In this document: positions 29,974 through 41,985 of the stretch, piece after piece
Position numbering within the stretch: position 1 is the first letter of the stretch
Layout of the letters: every line of letters starts with the position of its first letter
Origin: Spiroplasma clarkii
GTDB lineage: Bacteria > Bacillota_I > Bacilli_A > Mycoplasmatales > Mycoplasmataceae
NCBI RefSeq assembly: GCF_002795265.1
Contig: NZ_CP024870.1
Coordinates: 124,001-188,000, forward strand
Direction of reading: 5' to 3'
Length of the DNA: 64,000 nt
Translations under genes and position numbers: made by a program
Notes under the pieces: generated by a model
Told to the model about the DNA's origin: nothing
The model's database searches: none
The model's input: the letters and a program-made list of their open reading frames with translations, nothing else

Positions 29974-31548
29974 ATGGAAAAACAAATAAATCAAACTGGA
30001 AACTTAAATGTTAAACATAAAAGTCTAAAAGCAAAGAACTTTAAACTAAAGATCCAAAAAATGGGTGCTTTTATGGCTGGAATGATTATGCCTTCAGTCG
30101 GAATATTGTTGGCATGAGGTTTATGAACATCAATGTTTTTATATGACTATGATGCAAATAAAAACTTAGGTTGATTTAATGCCCCGATGTTGGGGAAATT
30201 AATTGAACCAGGAATTAAATGATTACTACCAATATTAATTGCTTTTAATGGGGGTAAATTAATTTATGGAATAAGAGGAGGTATGTTTGCTACATTTGTA
30301 ATGTTAGGAACAATTGTAGGAACAGATTGAATCTATGGAGAATTCATTACCTTAGCAGATGGAACTCACCCTGGAAGTCCAAATCAATTTATTGGTGCAA
30401 TGGTAATGGGTCCAGTTTCTGCATTATTCTTAAAATATGTTGAAAAATTATACATCAATAAAATTAATAAAAGTTTTGACATGTTAGTCAAAAACTTTGG
30501 AACAGCAATTTTAGGAATAGTTTTTTGTTCAATTGTCTTCTTTGGTTGAGGATGAGTTATGTGAGGAATTACTTGAGTAATGATGCAAATAATTCAATTA
30601 TTTGGTGATAACAAATGAGCTGCACCATTAATGGGGATTTTTACAGAACCAATTAAAGTAAGTTTTTTAAACAATGCTTTAAACCATGGGGTTTTAGGAC
30701 CAATTGGTTATAACGAAATTGCTTTACAAACTCAAAATGGTGTAGCAAACCCAAGAAGTATCTTCTTCTTATTTGACCCAAATCCAGGACCTGGAATGGG
30801 AATGTTAATTGCATACATTGTCTTTACAAAAGGAGAAAGCAGATACAATGCTGCAGGTTCAACTTTAATCCACACCATTGGTGGAATACATGAAGTGTAT
30901 TTTGTCTTCATTTTATCAAAACCAAAAATGGTTTTAGCAACAATGGCTGGAGTTGTGGGAGCACAATTTATTACAAGTTACTTTGGTGGAGGGACAATTG
31001 CTACACCAAGTCCAGGTAGCATAATTGCTTTAATTGCTTTGTCACCAGGAGTGCAAGCACTATTAATTAATTTATTATCATTTGCTGTTGGAGCTGGAAT
31101 TGCCTTTGGAGTTGCTACCCCAATTTTATTAAGTGATAAAAATAGAAACAAAGCTGATGCTAGCACAGGATTTACAATCAGTGATGAAGGTATTACATTT
31201 AGCAACAATGAAGAAAAACCAGTTTTAGCAAACAATAAAGACTTTAGCTGAGCAAATGTTAAATCAATTGTTGTTGCTTGTGAAGCTGGAATGGGATCAA
31301 GTGCAATGGCAAGTGGAGTAATTGCCAAATTTGTAAAACAAAATAATCTTGAAATTAAAGTTTCAAATATTGCAGTAAAAGACTTAGATGATAGTTTTGA
31401 TGTCATTGTCACAATGCAAAATTTTGTAGATTTTGCAAAACAAAGATCACCACATGCTTTTGTATATAAGATTGATAAATTTATGGGTAAAGGTGTTTAT
31501 GATGCTTTGTTTGCCTACTTACTACCTGAAAAAGTAGAGAAAGGATAG
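29974..31548 (+). CDS. mtlA: PTS mannitol-specific EIICB
   Basis: A 524-residue mannitol permease. The EIIC part includes SVGILLAWGLWTSMF, NNALNHGVLGPIGYNEI, FFLFDPNPGPGMGMLIAY and GGIHEVYF, all hallmarks of MtlA; IHE is in the substrate site. A linker is followed by an EIIB domain with the phosphorylated Cys in VVACEAGMGSSAMASG. The IIA domain is absent and supplied by the separate mtlF gene. It imports mannitol, and possibly other hexitols, as the phosphate. Confidence 0.95.
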
Positions 31549-31553
31549 AATTT

Positions 31554-32312
31554 GTGAAAAAAAATGTCTTAATTGCTGGGGGTGCAAAAAGTTTAGGAAA
31601 ATTTCTAGCTTTAAAATTCCTAAGTAAAGATTATCAAGTTATTGTCCTGGACAATAATGCAAAAAATTTGAAAATTTTAAAAACTGAAAATCCAAAAATA
31701 GCAACTTATGATTGTGATTTAACTTCTGAACAATCTGTTGCAAGTGCATTTAAATCAATTAGTGCCACTTTTCAAACATTAGATATTGTGGTTTATAATG
31801 CTGGTTATGCAGTTTCAAAAATGATTACTGAGTTTGAAACTGCTTGATTTGAAAAATGTTGACAAATCAATCTCTTGGGTTATTTTTTAGTAGCAAAATA
31901 TAGTGCTCAAATTATTATTCAAAACAAAACTAAAGGAAGTATTATTCAAATTAATTCAAAATCAGGAAGAGTGGGGTCCAAACATAATTCAGGATACTCA
32001 GCTGCAAAATTTGGTGGGGTTGGATTAACTCAAAGTCTAGCATTAGACCTTGCTCCACACAACATCAGAGTTAATGCTTTAATGTTAGGAAACTTATTAG
32101 ACTCAGAAATGTTTGAATCTTTAGTACCTCAATATGCAAAAAAATTAAATATTCCTGAGGATCAAGTAAAACAATATTACATTGATAAAGTTCCACTAGC
32201 TAGAGGATGCAGTTTTGATGATGTGTTTAATGTTTTAGAATTTTATTCTTCTGATAAAGCAAGTTATTGTACTGGTCAATCAATAAATATTACAGGAGGC
32301 CAAGTAATGTAA
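31554..32312 (+). CDS. srlD: Sorbitol-6-phosphate dehydrogenase-like SDR
   Basis: A 252-residue short-chain dehydrogenase. The Rossmann motif is GGAKSLGKFLAL, the catalytic Ser is in QINSKSG and Tyr/Lys in SGYSAAKFGG. The stretch from IIQINSKSGRVGSKHNSGY to the C-terminal GQSINITGGQVM follows E. coli SrlD almost residue for residue as I remember it, so oxidation of sorbitol-6-phosphate to fructose-6-phosphate is likely. Starts with GTG 31554. It lies between mtlA and mtlF, so the operon appears to use both mannitol and sorbitol. Its stop overlaps the mtlF start. Confidence 0.85.
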
Positions 32313-32728
32313 TGTCAAACCTTAATATTAAATTAGATTGTCAATTTAAAAATAAAACTGAAGCACTTGAAAGTGTTTTAAAAACAATGAGCAATTCAGA
32401 GGTACCTCAAAAATATCTTGATTCAATTTTTGAAAGAGAAAAACAAGCAAGTTTTAATTTAGGAAACCAAATTGCAATTCCACATGGAACTTATGAAGCA
32501 AGTAAGTTGCTGACTGAATCTAAAATGTTTTTTTGACATTTAAAAAACCCAATTCTTTGAGATGAAAGCGAAGTTAGTTTAATTATTGCACTTGCTTTGG
32601 TTGGAGACCAACAACTTGAAACTTTACAAAACATTGCAATTAATTCAATGAATGAAACAGCATTTACAGAGTTGTTAACAAATCCTACCATTGTAAAGGT
32701 TAATGCTTTTTTAGAGGGGGAATTATAA
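32312..32728 (+). CDS. mtlF: PTS mannitol-specific IIA
   Basis: A 138-residue phosphocarrier of the mannitol/fructose IIA family. The motif GNQIAIPHGT contains the phosphorylated His. ATG 32312 overlaps the SDR stop by one base (TAATG), and the stop overlaps mtlD in the same way, so translation is coupled along the operon. RBS AGGAGG lies inside the end of the SDR gene. Confidence 0.92.
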
Positions 32729-33840
32729 TGAAAGTAGTTCACTTTGGTGCTGGAAATATTGGTAAGGGTTTAATTTTACCAATTTTAAAAGCTTCACCTC
32801 AAATAAAAGAATTTATTTTTGTTGACAATGATCAAAACTTAGTTGATCATCTAAAAACAAAGAGACAAATTAATCTAGAGTTATTCACAAAAGATGCAAA
32901 AGAAGATTTAAAACTAACTAACTTTCAAATAATTTCAAGTTCAGAGTTATTTACCCAAGAAGGAAAAACTTTAATTCAAGATGTTGATATCATTACAACT
33001 TCAGTTGGACAAGTTAATTTGAGTAAAATTGTTGATAGTGTAAAACATGTAATTTCAATTAATGAAAAACCAAAAATCATAATTTGTTGTGAAAATGGTA
33101 ACAGAGTTAGTTCATATTTCAAAGAATTATTACAAGTAAATGATGAAAAGATTAGTTTTGTAGATTGTATTATCGATAGAATTATACCAAATCAAAATTT
33201 CTTAACTGCAAATACACTATTTGCAGAAAAATATTACACTTGAATATGTGACAATTTACAGTGACCTCAAACTTTTTCAAAAATTCAAGGGTTAACTTAT
33301 GTTGAAAACCTTGAAAATGAAATTGAAAAAAAATTATGCTTATTAAATGGAGTTCACTGTGCCATTGCATGGTATCAATTTAATCAAGACAACTTTGAAG
33401 TTGTCAAAACTGTTTATGAAGCTTTGCAAAATTCTAAAACTTTAGAATTTATAGATCAGTACATTGATGAAATTGCTTGTGCAATTTCAGATAACAATCA
33501 AACATTAAAGCTGCAACTAAAAGAATTTGGTGAAAAAACAATTGAAAGATTTTTAAATAAAAAGATTGATGATAATTTAGATCGAGTTGGTAGAAACCCT
33601 TTATCAAAATTAACATTTAATGAAAGAATCTTCACACCATTACTGCTAGCCATTTCAAAAAACACAAAGAGAGAAGCAATGTTAAAAGTTCTAAAATCTG
33701 GAATTTGTTATTGAAACAAAACAGATCCTCAAAGTGTAGAAATGAAAATGATTGTTTATGGACAAGGTCTAAAAGATTTATTCATAAATAAATTTGGTCT
33801 AAGTGTTGAAATTTCAAACCTACTAATTGCTGAATTATAG
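32728..33840 (+). CDS. mtlD: Mannitol-1-phosphate 5-dehydrogenase
   Basis: A 370-residue NAD-dependent enzyme converting mannitol-1-phosphate to fructose-6-phosphate. The N-terminal VVHFGAGNIGKGLI is the dinucleotide-binding motif of MtlD; CENGN, DRIIPNQ and LLNGVHCAIAW match the family. Length is normal (about 380). Last gene of the operon, 1-bp overlap with mtlF. Confidence 0.94.
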
Positions 33841-33858
33841 TAAAGCAAACCTGATTTT

Positions 33859-33887
33859 AATCCCAATATTTATTGGGATTTTTTTAT
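33859..33887 (+). terminator. Terminator of the mtl operon
   Basis: AATCCCAA / TTGGGATT with a 6-nt loop followed by seven T. Confidence 0.9.
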
Positions 33888-33934
33888 TGAAACCCAAACA
33901 CCATTAATAGGCATTTTTTTACAAAAAATATCAA

Positions 33935-34010
33935 TTTGGAATGACATTCCAATAATTAATTCCATTTTTTGTTCAAATAATTATAAAATAAAAATGCGAA
34001 TTGATATTCG
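33935..34010 (+). promoter_or_regulatory. Operator site 3, promoter and 5' hairpin
   Basis: Best copy of the palindrome: TTGGAAT-GAC-ATTCCAA, centred at 33944. The -10 TAAAAT starts at 33984, 40 bp from the centre. Around the predicted 5' end is a hairpin CGAAT-TGAT-ATTCG (33997-34010), directly before the RBS. No good -35. Confidence 0.65.
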
Positions 34011-34027
34011 GTAGAAAGAGGTATCGA

Positions 34028-35778
34028 ATGAAAAAATTATTGAAGCTATTTTTTTCATTAACAATTACTACCCCAGCTGCATTAACTGTAGCTTGTGGTG
34101 GTGATAACAGAGCAGATACATTAACCATTTATGCTGATGGTGAAAATGATGCAAAAGCTCTACAAATTATTGGTGAAGACTTTTTAAAAGAATATGGTTT
34201 AGATGGATTTAAAATAAAATCTCAACCAGTTGATATGAAAAGTATTTCATCACTGATGGTAAGTAACCCAAGAATGGTAAAAACCGACTTATACAACATG
34301 CCACATGACTACATTGGAAACTTGCACAGTACAAAAGCTATGACTAATTTAAATGACATTAAATTAGATGGTACAGCCAGCAAAGATTTAAGTGGTTTGG
34401 GAGTTAAAATCGAAGATAAAAAAATGATCGCCCCAAATGGTAAAGTTATGGCAACAGAATGGGGAGATTTTGTTGACACAGTAAAAGCAGCATGAAATAG
34501 TGCTGATGATGACACTTATGGAAAACCAGTAAGTAAAACTGCAATTGATGACATTGCAATTTATGAAAACCAACAAGGAAAAAATGTAGATTTGATTATA
34601 TCTGACCATCAACATTCCAAACTAACATGACAGAAATTAACATGAAAAAAATGGGAGACTTACAAAAAGCAATTCCAACTGCAGAAGTTGATTCTAATGG
34701 TGCATTTAATTTTGATGCTCGTGAATTAATCACAAAACAAGTAGAGTCAGGTAAGTTTACAGCAACATCAGCATCTCAAAGACAGTGAAACAATGAGCTC
34801 TTTTTTAATGACTTTAAAGCAGACTTTGTAACTTCTGCCTTCTTAATGGAATTACCAAAAATTGAAGTTGAAGGGCAACCAGGTGAATACTACACAAAAG
34901 ATCAAATTAAAGTTCTTGACTCATCAGGTGATGCTTTTTATGATGTAATAAAAGGAAAATCAAGTGAATACTTGCGTAAAGAGTTTGAAAAACATTGAAC
35001 AGATATTTTCAATTGATTAATTGACAACTACTATTCAAAAAATAGAGAATTACCTGACTATGAAGCCAATGCAAAAATTTTAAAAGGTGAATTTGGTAAA
35101 GGAAACTTATTCTTGTGAAACACTGCAACTTGAGATATGTCAGGAGCAGCAAAAGAGTTTAAACCACATGGTTCATTAACTGATGGAAATGGTAATGTTG
35201 AACTAAAATACGGACAAGCCATCAAATGAAATCAAGAAAATGAGTCAAATCCATTGATGATGATTGGTGGATTGGGAACTTATCAACTTGCAAAACATAA
35301 AGAAATTTCAATGGCATTCTTGCAATACCTTGCAAGAAAAGAATCAAGTTATACTTGAATGAAAAACTCAAGAGGTATGATGTTTGACTCTTCATCATTT
35401 GAAACAATTGAAACTGAATTAGATGCAATTGTTAATGATGAATCATTAACTGAAGATCAAAAAAATCAAAAACTTAAAGAATTCTTTGATCCAATTGATG
35501 TTGACAAACCCTATATTGACACTGAATATGTTGAATATTGAGTTAGCGGAATGAAACAAGCAATCATTAATGCTGAACAAGGAACAATTATTCCTTCATA
35601 TCCAGCATGAACAAGTTTTTTAGGTGAATTTTCATCAGCAATTAGTGCTCTATATGCTGCTACAAAAACAAATAAACTTGATGATTTTAAAGCAACAAAT
35701 GTTAAATCTTATGTAGAAAGATGAGTTAAAGCACTTGACCCTAAATCATCAAGTGGATGAAATGATGAATACCAGTAG
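34028..35778 (+). pseudogene. Sugar-binding lipoprotein of second importer, apparent frameshift
   Basis: Starts MKKLLKLFFSLTITTPAALTVAC (lipobox Cys) after RBS AAGAGG and encodes a MalE-type binding protein. Near 34606 the frame breaks: the first frame stops at about 34733, while the correct sequence (PSTFQTNMTEINMKKMGDL onward) continues in another frame to TAG 35776-35778. One extra C in the CC at 34606-34607 would join them into a 583-residue protein. The rest of the importer operon is intact, so this may be a sequencing error or a recent mutation. Likely ligand: a released N-glycan or manno-oligosaccharide, from the mannosidase in the same operon. Confidence 0.82.
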
Positions 35779-37219
35779 TTCAGATAAAAAAGGTTTTTTA
35801 AACTTTTATGAAAAATTAAGTCCAGGAAGGAAAATTTGATTTGGTTTAATTCCTGGATTTGGTCAAGTCCTAAACAAGCAATATGTAAAAGCAGCCTTTG
35901 TGGTTGCAATTGTTGCTATATTATCAGTGTTTGTGGCGATTTATTCAGCTCCCAACATTAGTACAATGTTTGTAAGAGGACTTGATCATTCTCAAACTGG
36001 TGCTTTAGGGTATGATGGTTGAACTGAAAGTTCAAAAGAAATTTATGATAAAGTAACTTCTTGAATTGGAAATCAAGGAGGAATTATGTTTGATAACTCA
36101 CTTGAAATTTTAGTTAGAGGAATATTTTCAATTTTTCTAATTATTTTTCTTGTGGCAGCATACTTAATTCAAATGTATGATGTAAAAAGAGCTGCATTTT
36201 TGATTGAATTCAATGAAATGCCCAGTGATTTTAAAGATAAATTTAAAATCATTAAAGAAAAATCATTCCCATACTTACTGTTGATTCCAGCAGTAGTAAT
36301 TTCAATTTTCTTTATTTTTACACCTGTTTTATTTACAGTTATGATCTCGCTCACTTCATATTCAGGAGAAAATAAAACTCCTGCAGTATTAATTGGTTGA
36401 GTTGGTTGGTTTAACTATAAGAAAATGTTTACAAGTGACATTTTTGGAAAAGCATTTTTGGTTGTTTTACAATGAAATATTATTTGAACTTTATTGGCAA
36501 CAACTTTGCAAATTTCATTGGGAATGTTAATAGCAGTTATTTTAAACAAAAAATTTATCAAAGGTAAATTAGAATTTAAAATTATCTTTTTGCTACCTTA
36601 TGCAATTCCGGCATTTTTATTAATCATGTCTTTTAAAGGTTTTTTCAATCCAACTTATGGAGCTATGAACAATATGATTTTAAAGATGTTTGGAATGACA
36701 GATCCTCAAAAAATCCAATGGTTAGCAGAAGGAACATTTACTAAGATGGCTTTAATTATGATTCAAACTTGATTAGCCTTCCCATTTATTTTCTTATTAA
36801 CAACTGCTGTTTTACAATCTGTTCCTCAAGATTTATATGAGGCTGCAGATATTGATGGAGCAAAAGGTAGACATAAGTTTAGTAAAATTACACTACCAAT
36901 GGTCTTTTTAACCACTGGTCCAATTTTAATTATGCAGTACACCGGAAACTTCAACAACTTTGGAGTAATATACTTATTCAATCAAGGCGGCCCGGCATTT
37001 TTAGATACAAGTTTAAGGGCATCATATGCTGGTCAAACTGATATATTACTTTCATGAATTTATAACTTGGTTGGGTTAAATGATGTCAATGCAAATTCCC
37101 AAGCTGCAGAATATGCACTTGGGGCAGCAATTGGCATTTTCTTAGCAATATTCTTAATGGTAATTGGGGTAATCCAATTTACTAAATCAAGATCATTTAA
37201 AGAAATGGATATGATGTAA
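35762..37219 (+). CDS. MalF-type ABC permease
   Basis: A 485-residue membrane subunit. The N-terminal RKIWFGLIPGFGQVLNKQYVKAAFV is the small domain seen before many MalF cores, followed by membrane helices and the EAA loop DLYEAADIDGAKGRHKFSKITLPM. Two in-frame ATGs (35762 and 35765) overlap the end of the lipoprotein gene. Unlike the MalF at 24112, it has no long charged extension. Stop overlaps the next ATG. Confidence 0.9.
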
Positions 37220-38190
37220 TGGAAAAATTAAAATATTTTATTAGTAATGCTCTCAAGTTAGATGATTCAAAAGAAATCAGAAAACAATACTATAAAAAAG
37301 TTGGAGCAAAAACACCAATTGTTTTATTGCACTATTTATTCTTATTTATAATGGTAGCAATTGTAATTTACCCAATTTTATTTGTTATTGGTTCAGCTTT
37401 TACTCCTGGAAAATATCCAGATACCCAAAGTTGATGACCAGATAATGCCAGTTGAGAACATTTTTCTTACTTGCTAAGTAACCCAAGCAAGTATCCTTTT
37501 GTATCATGAATGCTAAATACTTTGTTTGTGGCATTATTTACAATTATTTTACAAGTTATTTTTACTCTTTTTTCAGGTTATGCTTACTCAAGATTTAACT
37601 TTAGAGGAAAAAAACATGCTTTAATTTTACTACTAGTAATTCAAATGGTCCCTACAGTGGCTGCACTAACTGCTTCAATTACTTTATATGACTATTTTTC
37701 AAGATTATTTAATCCTACCAATAGTGAAGCAGTGGCAAAATATGTAGCTTACTTATTTTTAGCTTTTGCTTATGCTGGGGGTGCTATACCTTGAAATACT
37801 TATTTATTAAAAGGTTATTTAGATTCAATTCCAAGAGATTTAGATGAAGCTGCAAAAATTGACGGAGCAGGTAACTTTAAAATTTTGTGGAAAATAATTA
37901 TTCCACTTGCCAAACCTATTTTAGCAATTCAAGCACTATGAGCATTTATGGCTGGTTTTTCTGAGTTTATTTTATCAGGAGTTATTTTACAAGCAGCTAC
38001 AAGTAGTGTGACTGATTGAACAGTCCCAATGGGACTAAGAGTCTTATTAATGGGAGGGTATTACGGTGAGTCTCAAGAAACGACTTATAATGCAGGATCA
38101 CTAATGATTGCTGTGCCATTTGTACTTTTATTTATGGCACTTAATAAACAAATCACTAGTGGTTTGGTGCAAGGAGGTTCAAAAGGTTAG
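37219..38190 (+). CDS. MalG-type ABC permease
   Basis: A 323-residue membrane subunit of normal length: [15 protein letters not shown] and EAA loop [28 protein letters not shown]. It pairs with the MalF-type protein encoded just before (1-bp overlap) to form the channel. Six membrane segments are visible. Confidence 0.92.
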
Positions 38191-38193
38191 GAT

Positions 38194-38763
38194 ATGTTAA
38201 AAAAAACCTTTGCAACATTACTCTTATTGGTTTCTTTTCTGTGCCAATATATTATTATGCACATTCCTTTCTTTCAACCAGTTTTGATTGTGGGAATTCC
38301 AATTTACTTGGCAGTTCAAGCTTGAATGTTAAAAGTATTTGATTTTTATGAAAACATTTTCATAAATGTAATAGCAAATGCAGCCTTTTTAATCCTAATT
38401 AGTTGTTTTCAACTGATACAAAAAGGAGATTTTTGGTGGTATTTTAAAGATAGAATAGATTTAACAACTTTTATTCTTATTTACTGAGCTTTGTCTTCAA
38501 GTATGTACTTTGGACTATTGTTTGAGCATTGGTTTGCCAAGGCTCTGGTACCATTTTTAATTCAAATTGTTATTTGTTTAATCTTATGATTAGTTGCTTA
38601 CTTTAATTTTTCTTGAATTGATGCAAATAACCAAATCATTAAAGTCAAATGATGAACAGTTTGAGTTGCCCTCACCTCAATTGCAATTGTGTTTTGGTTC
38701 AATTTAACTATTGTCAAGTGAATGAACAAAAGCATTAAAATTAACAAAAAGGAGGTGCAATAA
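38194..38763 (+). CDS. Multi-pass membrane protein of unknown function
   Basis: A 189-residue protein with about six hydrophobic segments and no recognisable motif, rich in Trp (mostly TGA). It starts 3 bp after the MalG stop and its stop overlaps the next ATG, so it belongs to the importer operon. It may assist assembly or link transport to another membrane process; this is a guess from position. Confidence 0.65.
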
Positions 38764-38876
38764 TGTTTGGATTATCATTTTCAAAAGAAACTACAATTTT
38801 TTGAACAATTGTTTTTGCACTAATAATTATAATCTTAATTATTTTTGGAGTCCTTTTAGGAGTAGGTGCGATTTAA
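38763..38876 (+). CDS. Single-helix micropeptide
   Basis: A 37-residue ORF, MFGLSFSKETTIFWTIVFAL and then a run of Ile/Leu ending GVLLGVGAI. One membrane helix fills most of it. RBS AGGAGG lies within the end of the preceding gene and both ends overlap neighbours by one base (TAATG), which strongly suggests real translation. Function unknown; possibly a small subunit of the transporter complex. Confidence 0.6.
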
Positions 38877-39991
38877 TGAAAAATTGATTTAGGAATTTTG
38901 TGAAAACATTTTACAGCCCAACTGCTATCATTGACACAAAGTACATTAAATGATATTGAAATATTTTATATATTGTTGTTTTTACTTTAACTCTAGTTAG
39001 TTTTTGGGTGCTGATTTTATGATTTAATACCTGAAACATGTCAAACCTTATTGCTTTAGGAAAACAATTGCCTCAATATGAAATAAACCAACAAGGTTTA
39101 TTAATAAAAAAAGAAAGCTCTGATGAAGAAATTAATTCATTCTCATATATGTCTGAACTTATTAAAGTCAGATTTATCTCAGATCCAAATAACTTAAATG
39201 AATTACAAAGTTATTATTGAGGAAATCAAGGCATAGTGATTTCTGAAAATCAAATTTATGATCAAGTTGATGAGAAATTAGTGGATCGAATGAAGATTTT
39301 TTTAGGAGAGAATTCAAAAGTCGATACCGAAAATTTAAAGCTAGATTATTTTATTGGTGATCAAGAAATTAATAGAACAGATTTAGTTTACAATGAAAAA
39401 TATCAATTACATTTTAATTATGTTGAAGATTATGAAGCCAAACAATTTAAGTTAGACTTCACAATTTACAATCATGAAGATTTAAGAAAAGATGCTGTTG
39501 ATGAAAATATCTTCATCTTTAATGAAAAATCAATGGTAATTAAAACAAATAATTACTCAAAATATTTTAAACCAGTTCCATATTTGGAATCAAAGTTAGT
39601 CAATTATGATTTGAGTACCAAATCTGATTGAAGAAAAATGATTAATTTTTTTATGGATATCACTAAGTATGATTGACTACCAATGGTTACCTTAATGTTT
39701 TACTTAACAATTTTTGGCTACTTACTTGTCTACATTGTTTTGTTTGCTTTTATCAGCTGGTTAATTTGCAAGTTTGCAAAAAGAAGTTTAAGTTTTTTTG
39801 GATGTTGTGCTATAACAACATACAGCATGAATTGCCCAAGTATTGTGGCAATACTAGTTTCAATACTTTTTAAATTTAATATTCTCTATGGTTTATTGAT
39901 CTTAGCAATTGGAGGGTTATTATTTTCCTTCCTGGTTTTATTCATATACTTTAGAGGTAAAAAAACAAAAGATATTAAATTTGTATTATAG
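38876..39991 (+). CDS. Membrane protein, possibly DUF1189-like
   Basis: A 371-residue protein: one N-terminal membrane helix (about 27-50) after FVKTFYSPTAIIDTKYI, a hydrophilic extracellular-type domain of about 200 residues, then three C-terminal helices (about 270-355). This layout and its place next to MalF/MalG genes recall DUF1189 proteins of maltodextrin operons, but the likeness is weak. ATG 38876 overlaps the preceding stop. Confidence 0.6.
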
Positions 39992-40002
39992 AAAGGTAAA
40001 AA

Positions 40003-41985
40003 ATGTCAAAGTTAAAATTAAAAAATATAAATAAAGTCTATCCCAATGGAGTTCATGCAGTTTGTAATTTCGATGTAGAAATTGCTGACAAAGAATTTAT
40101 TGTTTTAGTAGGACCAAGTGGATGTGGAAAATCTACAGTCTTACGTATGATTTCTGGTTTAGAAAATATTAGTCGAGGTGAATTTTGAATTGATGACTTA
40201 GTTGTTAACTTAATTTCACCAGCAGACAGAGACATCTCAATGGTTTTTCAAAGTTATGCTTTGTATCCCCATATGACTGTCTATGACAATGTTGCATTTT
40301 CTTTAAAATTAAGAAAATATGATAAGTTTACAATTAGTGATAAAGTTAATGGTGCTGCTAAAAAATTAGGGCTATCTCATTTACTTTCAAGAAAACCAAA
40401 AGAATTATCTGGAGGTCAACGTCAAAGAGTTGCCCTAGCAAGATCAATTGTTAGAAAACCAAAAATATTTTTAATGGATGAACCATTAAGTAACTTGGAC
40501 GCAGCCTTGCGTCAAGAAATGAGAATCATGATTAAAAATTTACATAGAGATTTAAAAACAAATATTATTTATGTAACTCACGATCAAATTGAAGCCATGA
40601 CAATGGCTGACAGAATTATTGTTATGAATGATGGTTTTGTCCAACAAGTTGGAAAACCAGATGAAATCTTTTTAAAACCAGCTAATTTATTTGTCGCAAA
40701 ATTTATAGGTACTCCCCAAATTAATTTAATAAAAGGAACCTATGCTAAAGGTGTCTTTGCTGGTTGTGGATTTAATTTTTCAGTACCAAAAGTTATGATG
40801 AGTAAGTTAGATGTTTATGAAAATAAAGAAATTATTTTAGGAGTTCGTCCAACTGATATTCAGTTTAATGAAGCTACAAAATTAACTTATCCAGAAACAG
40901 TATTTAAATTAAAAATTTCAAATGAAGAAGTTATGGGTTCAGAAGTTAACTTGTTTGGAGTTAATACAAAAGATGAAACAACTAACAAAAAAATCTTAAC
41001 TGTAAAAATTCCTTTTTATGAATATTCAATTATGAATAAAAGTGGAACCAAAGAAATTGAATTTGCTATTGACTTAAACAAAATTCATTTCTTTGATCCA
41101 GTTTCACAGTTAAATATAACTGTTGAAAATAATTTAGAAACTAAAAAAGCAATTCAAAACTTTACAGAGAATGAAAAAATTAGAAATACTCGTTCATCAT
41201 TGATGAACTTGCAAAAATACAGAGATGCAAGTAAATTAAAATTAAGTCAAATTTACTCTAACTTTACTAAACTAGAAAATACTGAACATGATAAAGCAAA
41301 ACTAGAATATCAAAAATCAAAACTTGAACTACAATTAACTAAGGATAATAAAAATAACAGTAAAATTGAAAAAAATATTTCAAATTTAAATACAAAAATT
41401 TCAAAAGTTGAAGATACTATAAGTCACTTACAAAAAAAACAAGAGCATATTCAAAGTATTAAGTTTGCTCAAAGTGATTTAAGAAAATACTATGATGAGA
41501 AAATTATTTACAATAATTTCTTATTAGAGTCAAAGCTTAATAGTAAAAATTATGATAAATTAAAATCTGCTGTTCTGAAAAAGAATCATGATTTAGAATT
41601 TAAAAAATCATTAATCTTTAATGATGCCAAAATTCCAAAATTTTCTGCAAGATTTTTAATCTCACCAAAATTAAATAGAACTAGAAAATTAGCAATTCAA
41701 GATTCAATTGGTTTTAATTTAATTAAAGCTAATGCAAAATTAAAAACTGAGTTAAAAGAAACTCTTAAAGAAAATAAAGTCTATAAAAATGCAAAACTAA
41801 ATGAAGAAAATATTAACAAGAGCGATGCCATGAAAATCATTGATGAGTTCAATGCAAAAAACAAAGCAGCTAAAGAAAAATATTTAAAAACAAAAAATGA
41901 AAACATTTCAAAATTTATTGAAATGAAAATTGAATATACTAAAAAAATAAATGCTATGAAAGAAAAGGAAAGTAAAAATGTCTAG
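40003..41985 (+). CDS. ABC importer ATPase (MalK/UgpC type) with C-terminal coiled coil
   Basis: A 660-residue protein, against about 370 for normal MalK. Residues 1-235 are a complete ATPase (GPSGCGKST, VFQSYALYPHM, SGGQRQR, IFLMDEPLSNLD, VTHDQIEAMT); about 240-375 is the regulatory domain. Residues about 385-660 are Lys/Glu/Asn-rich with strong coiled-coil periodicity (EKNISNLNTKISKVEDTISHLQKK). Here the addition is on the ATPase, while in the other importers it is on permeases. The end overlaps the mannosidase start by 8 bp. Confidence 0.9.
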
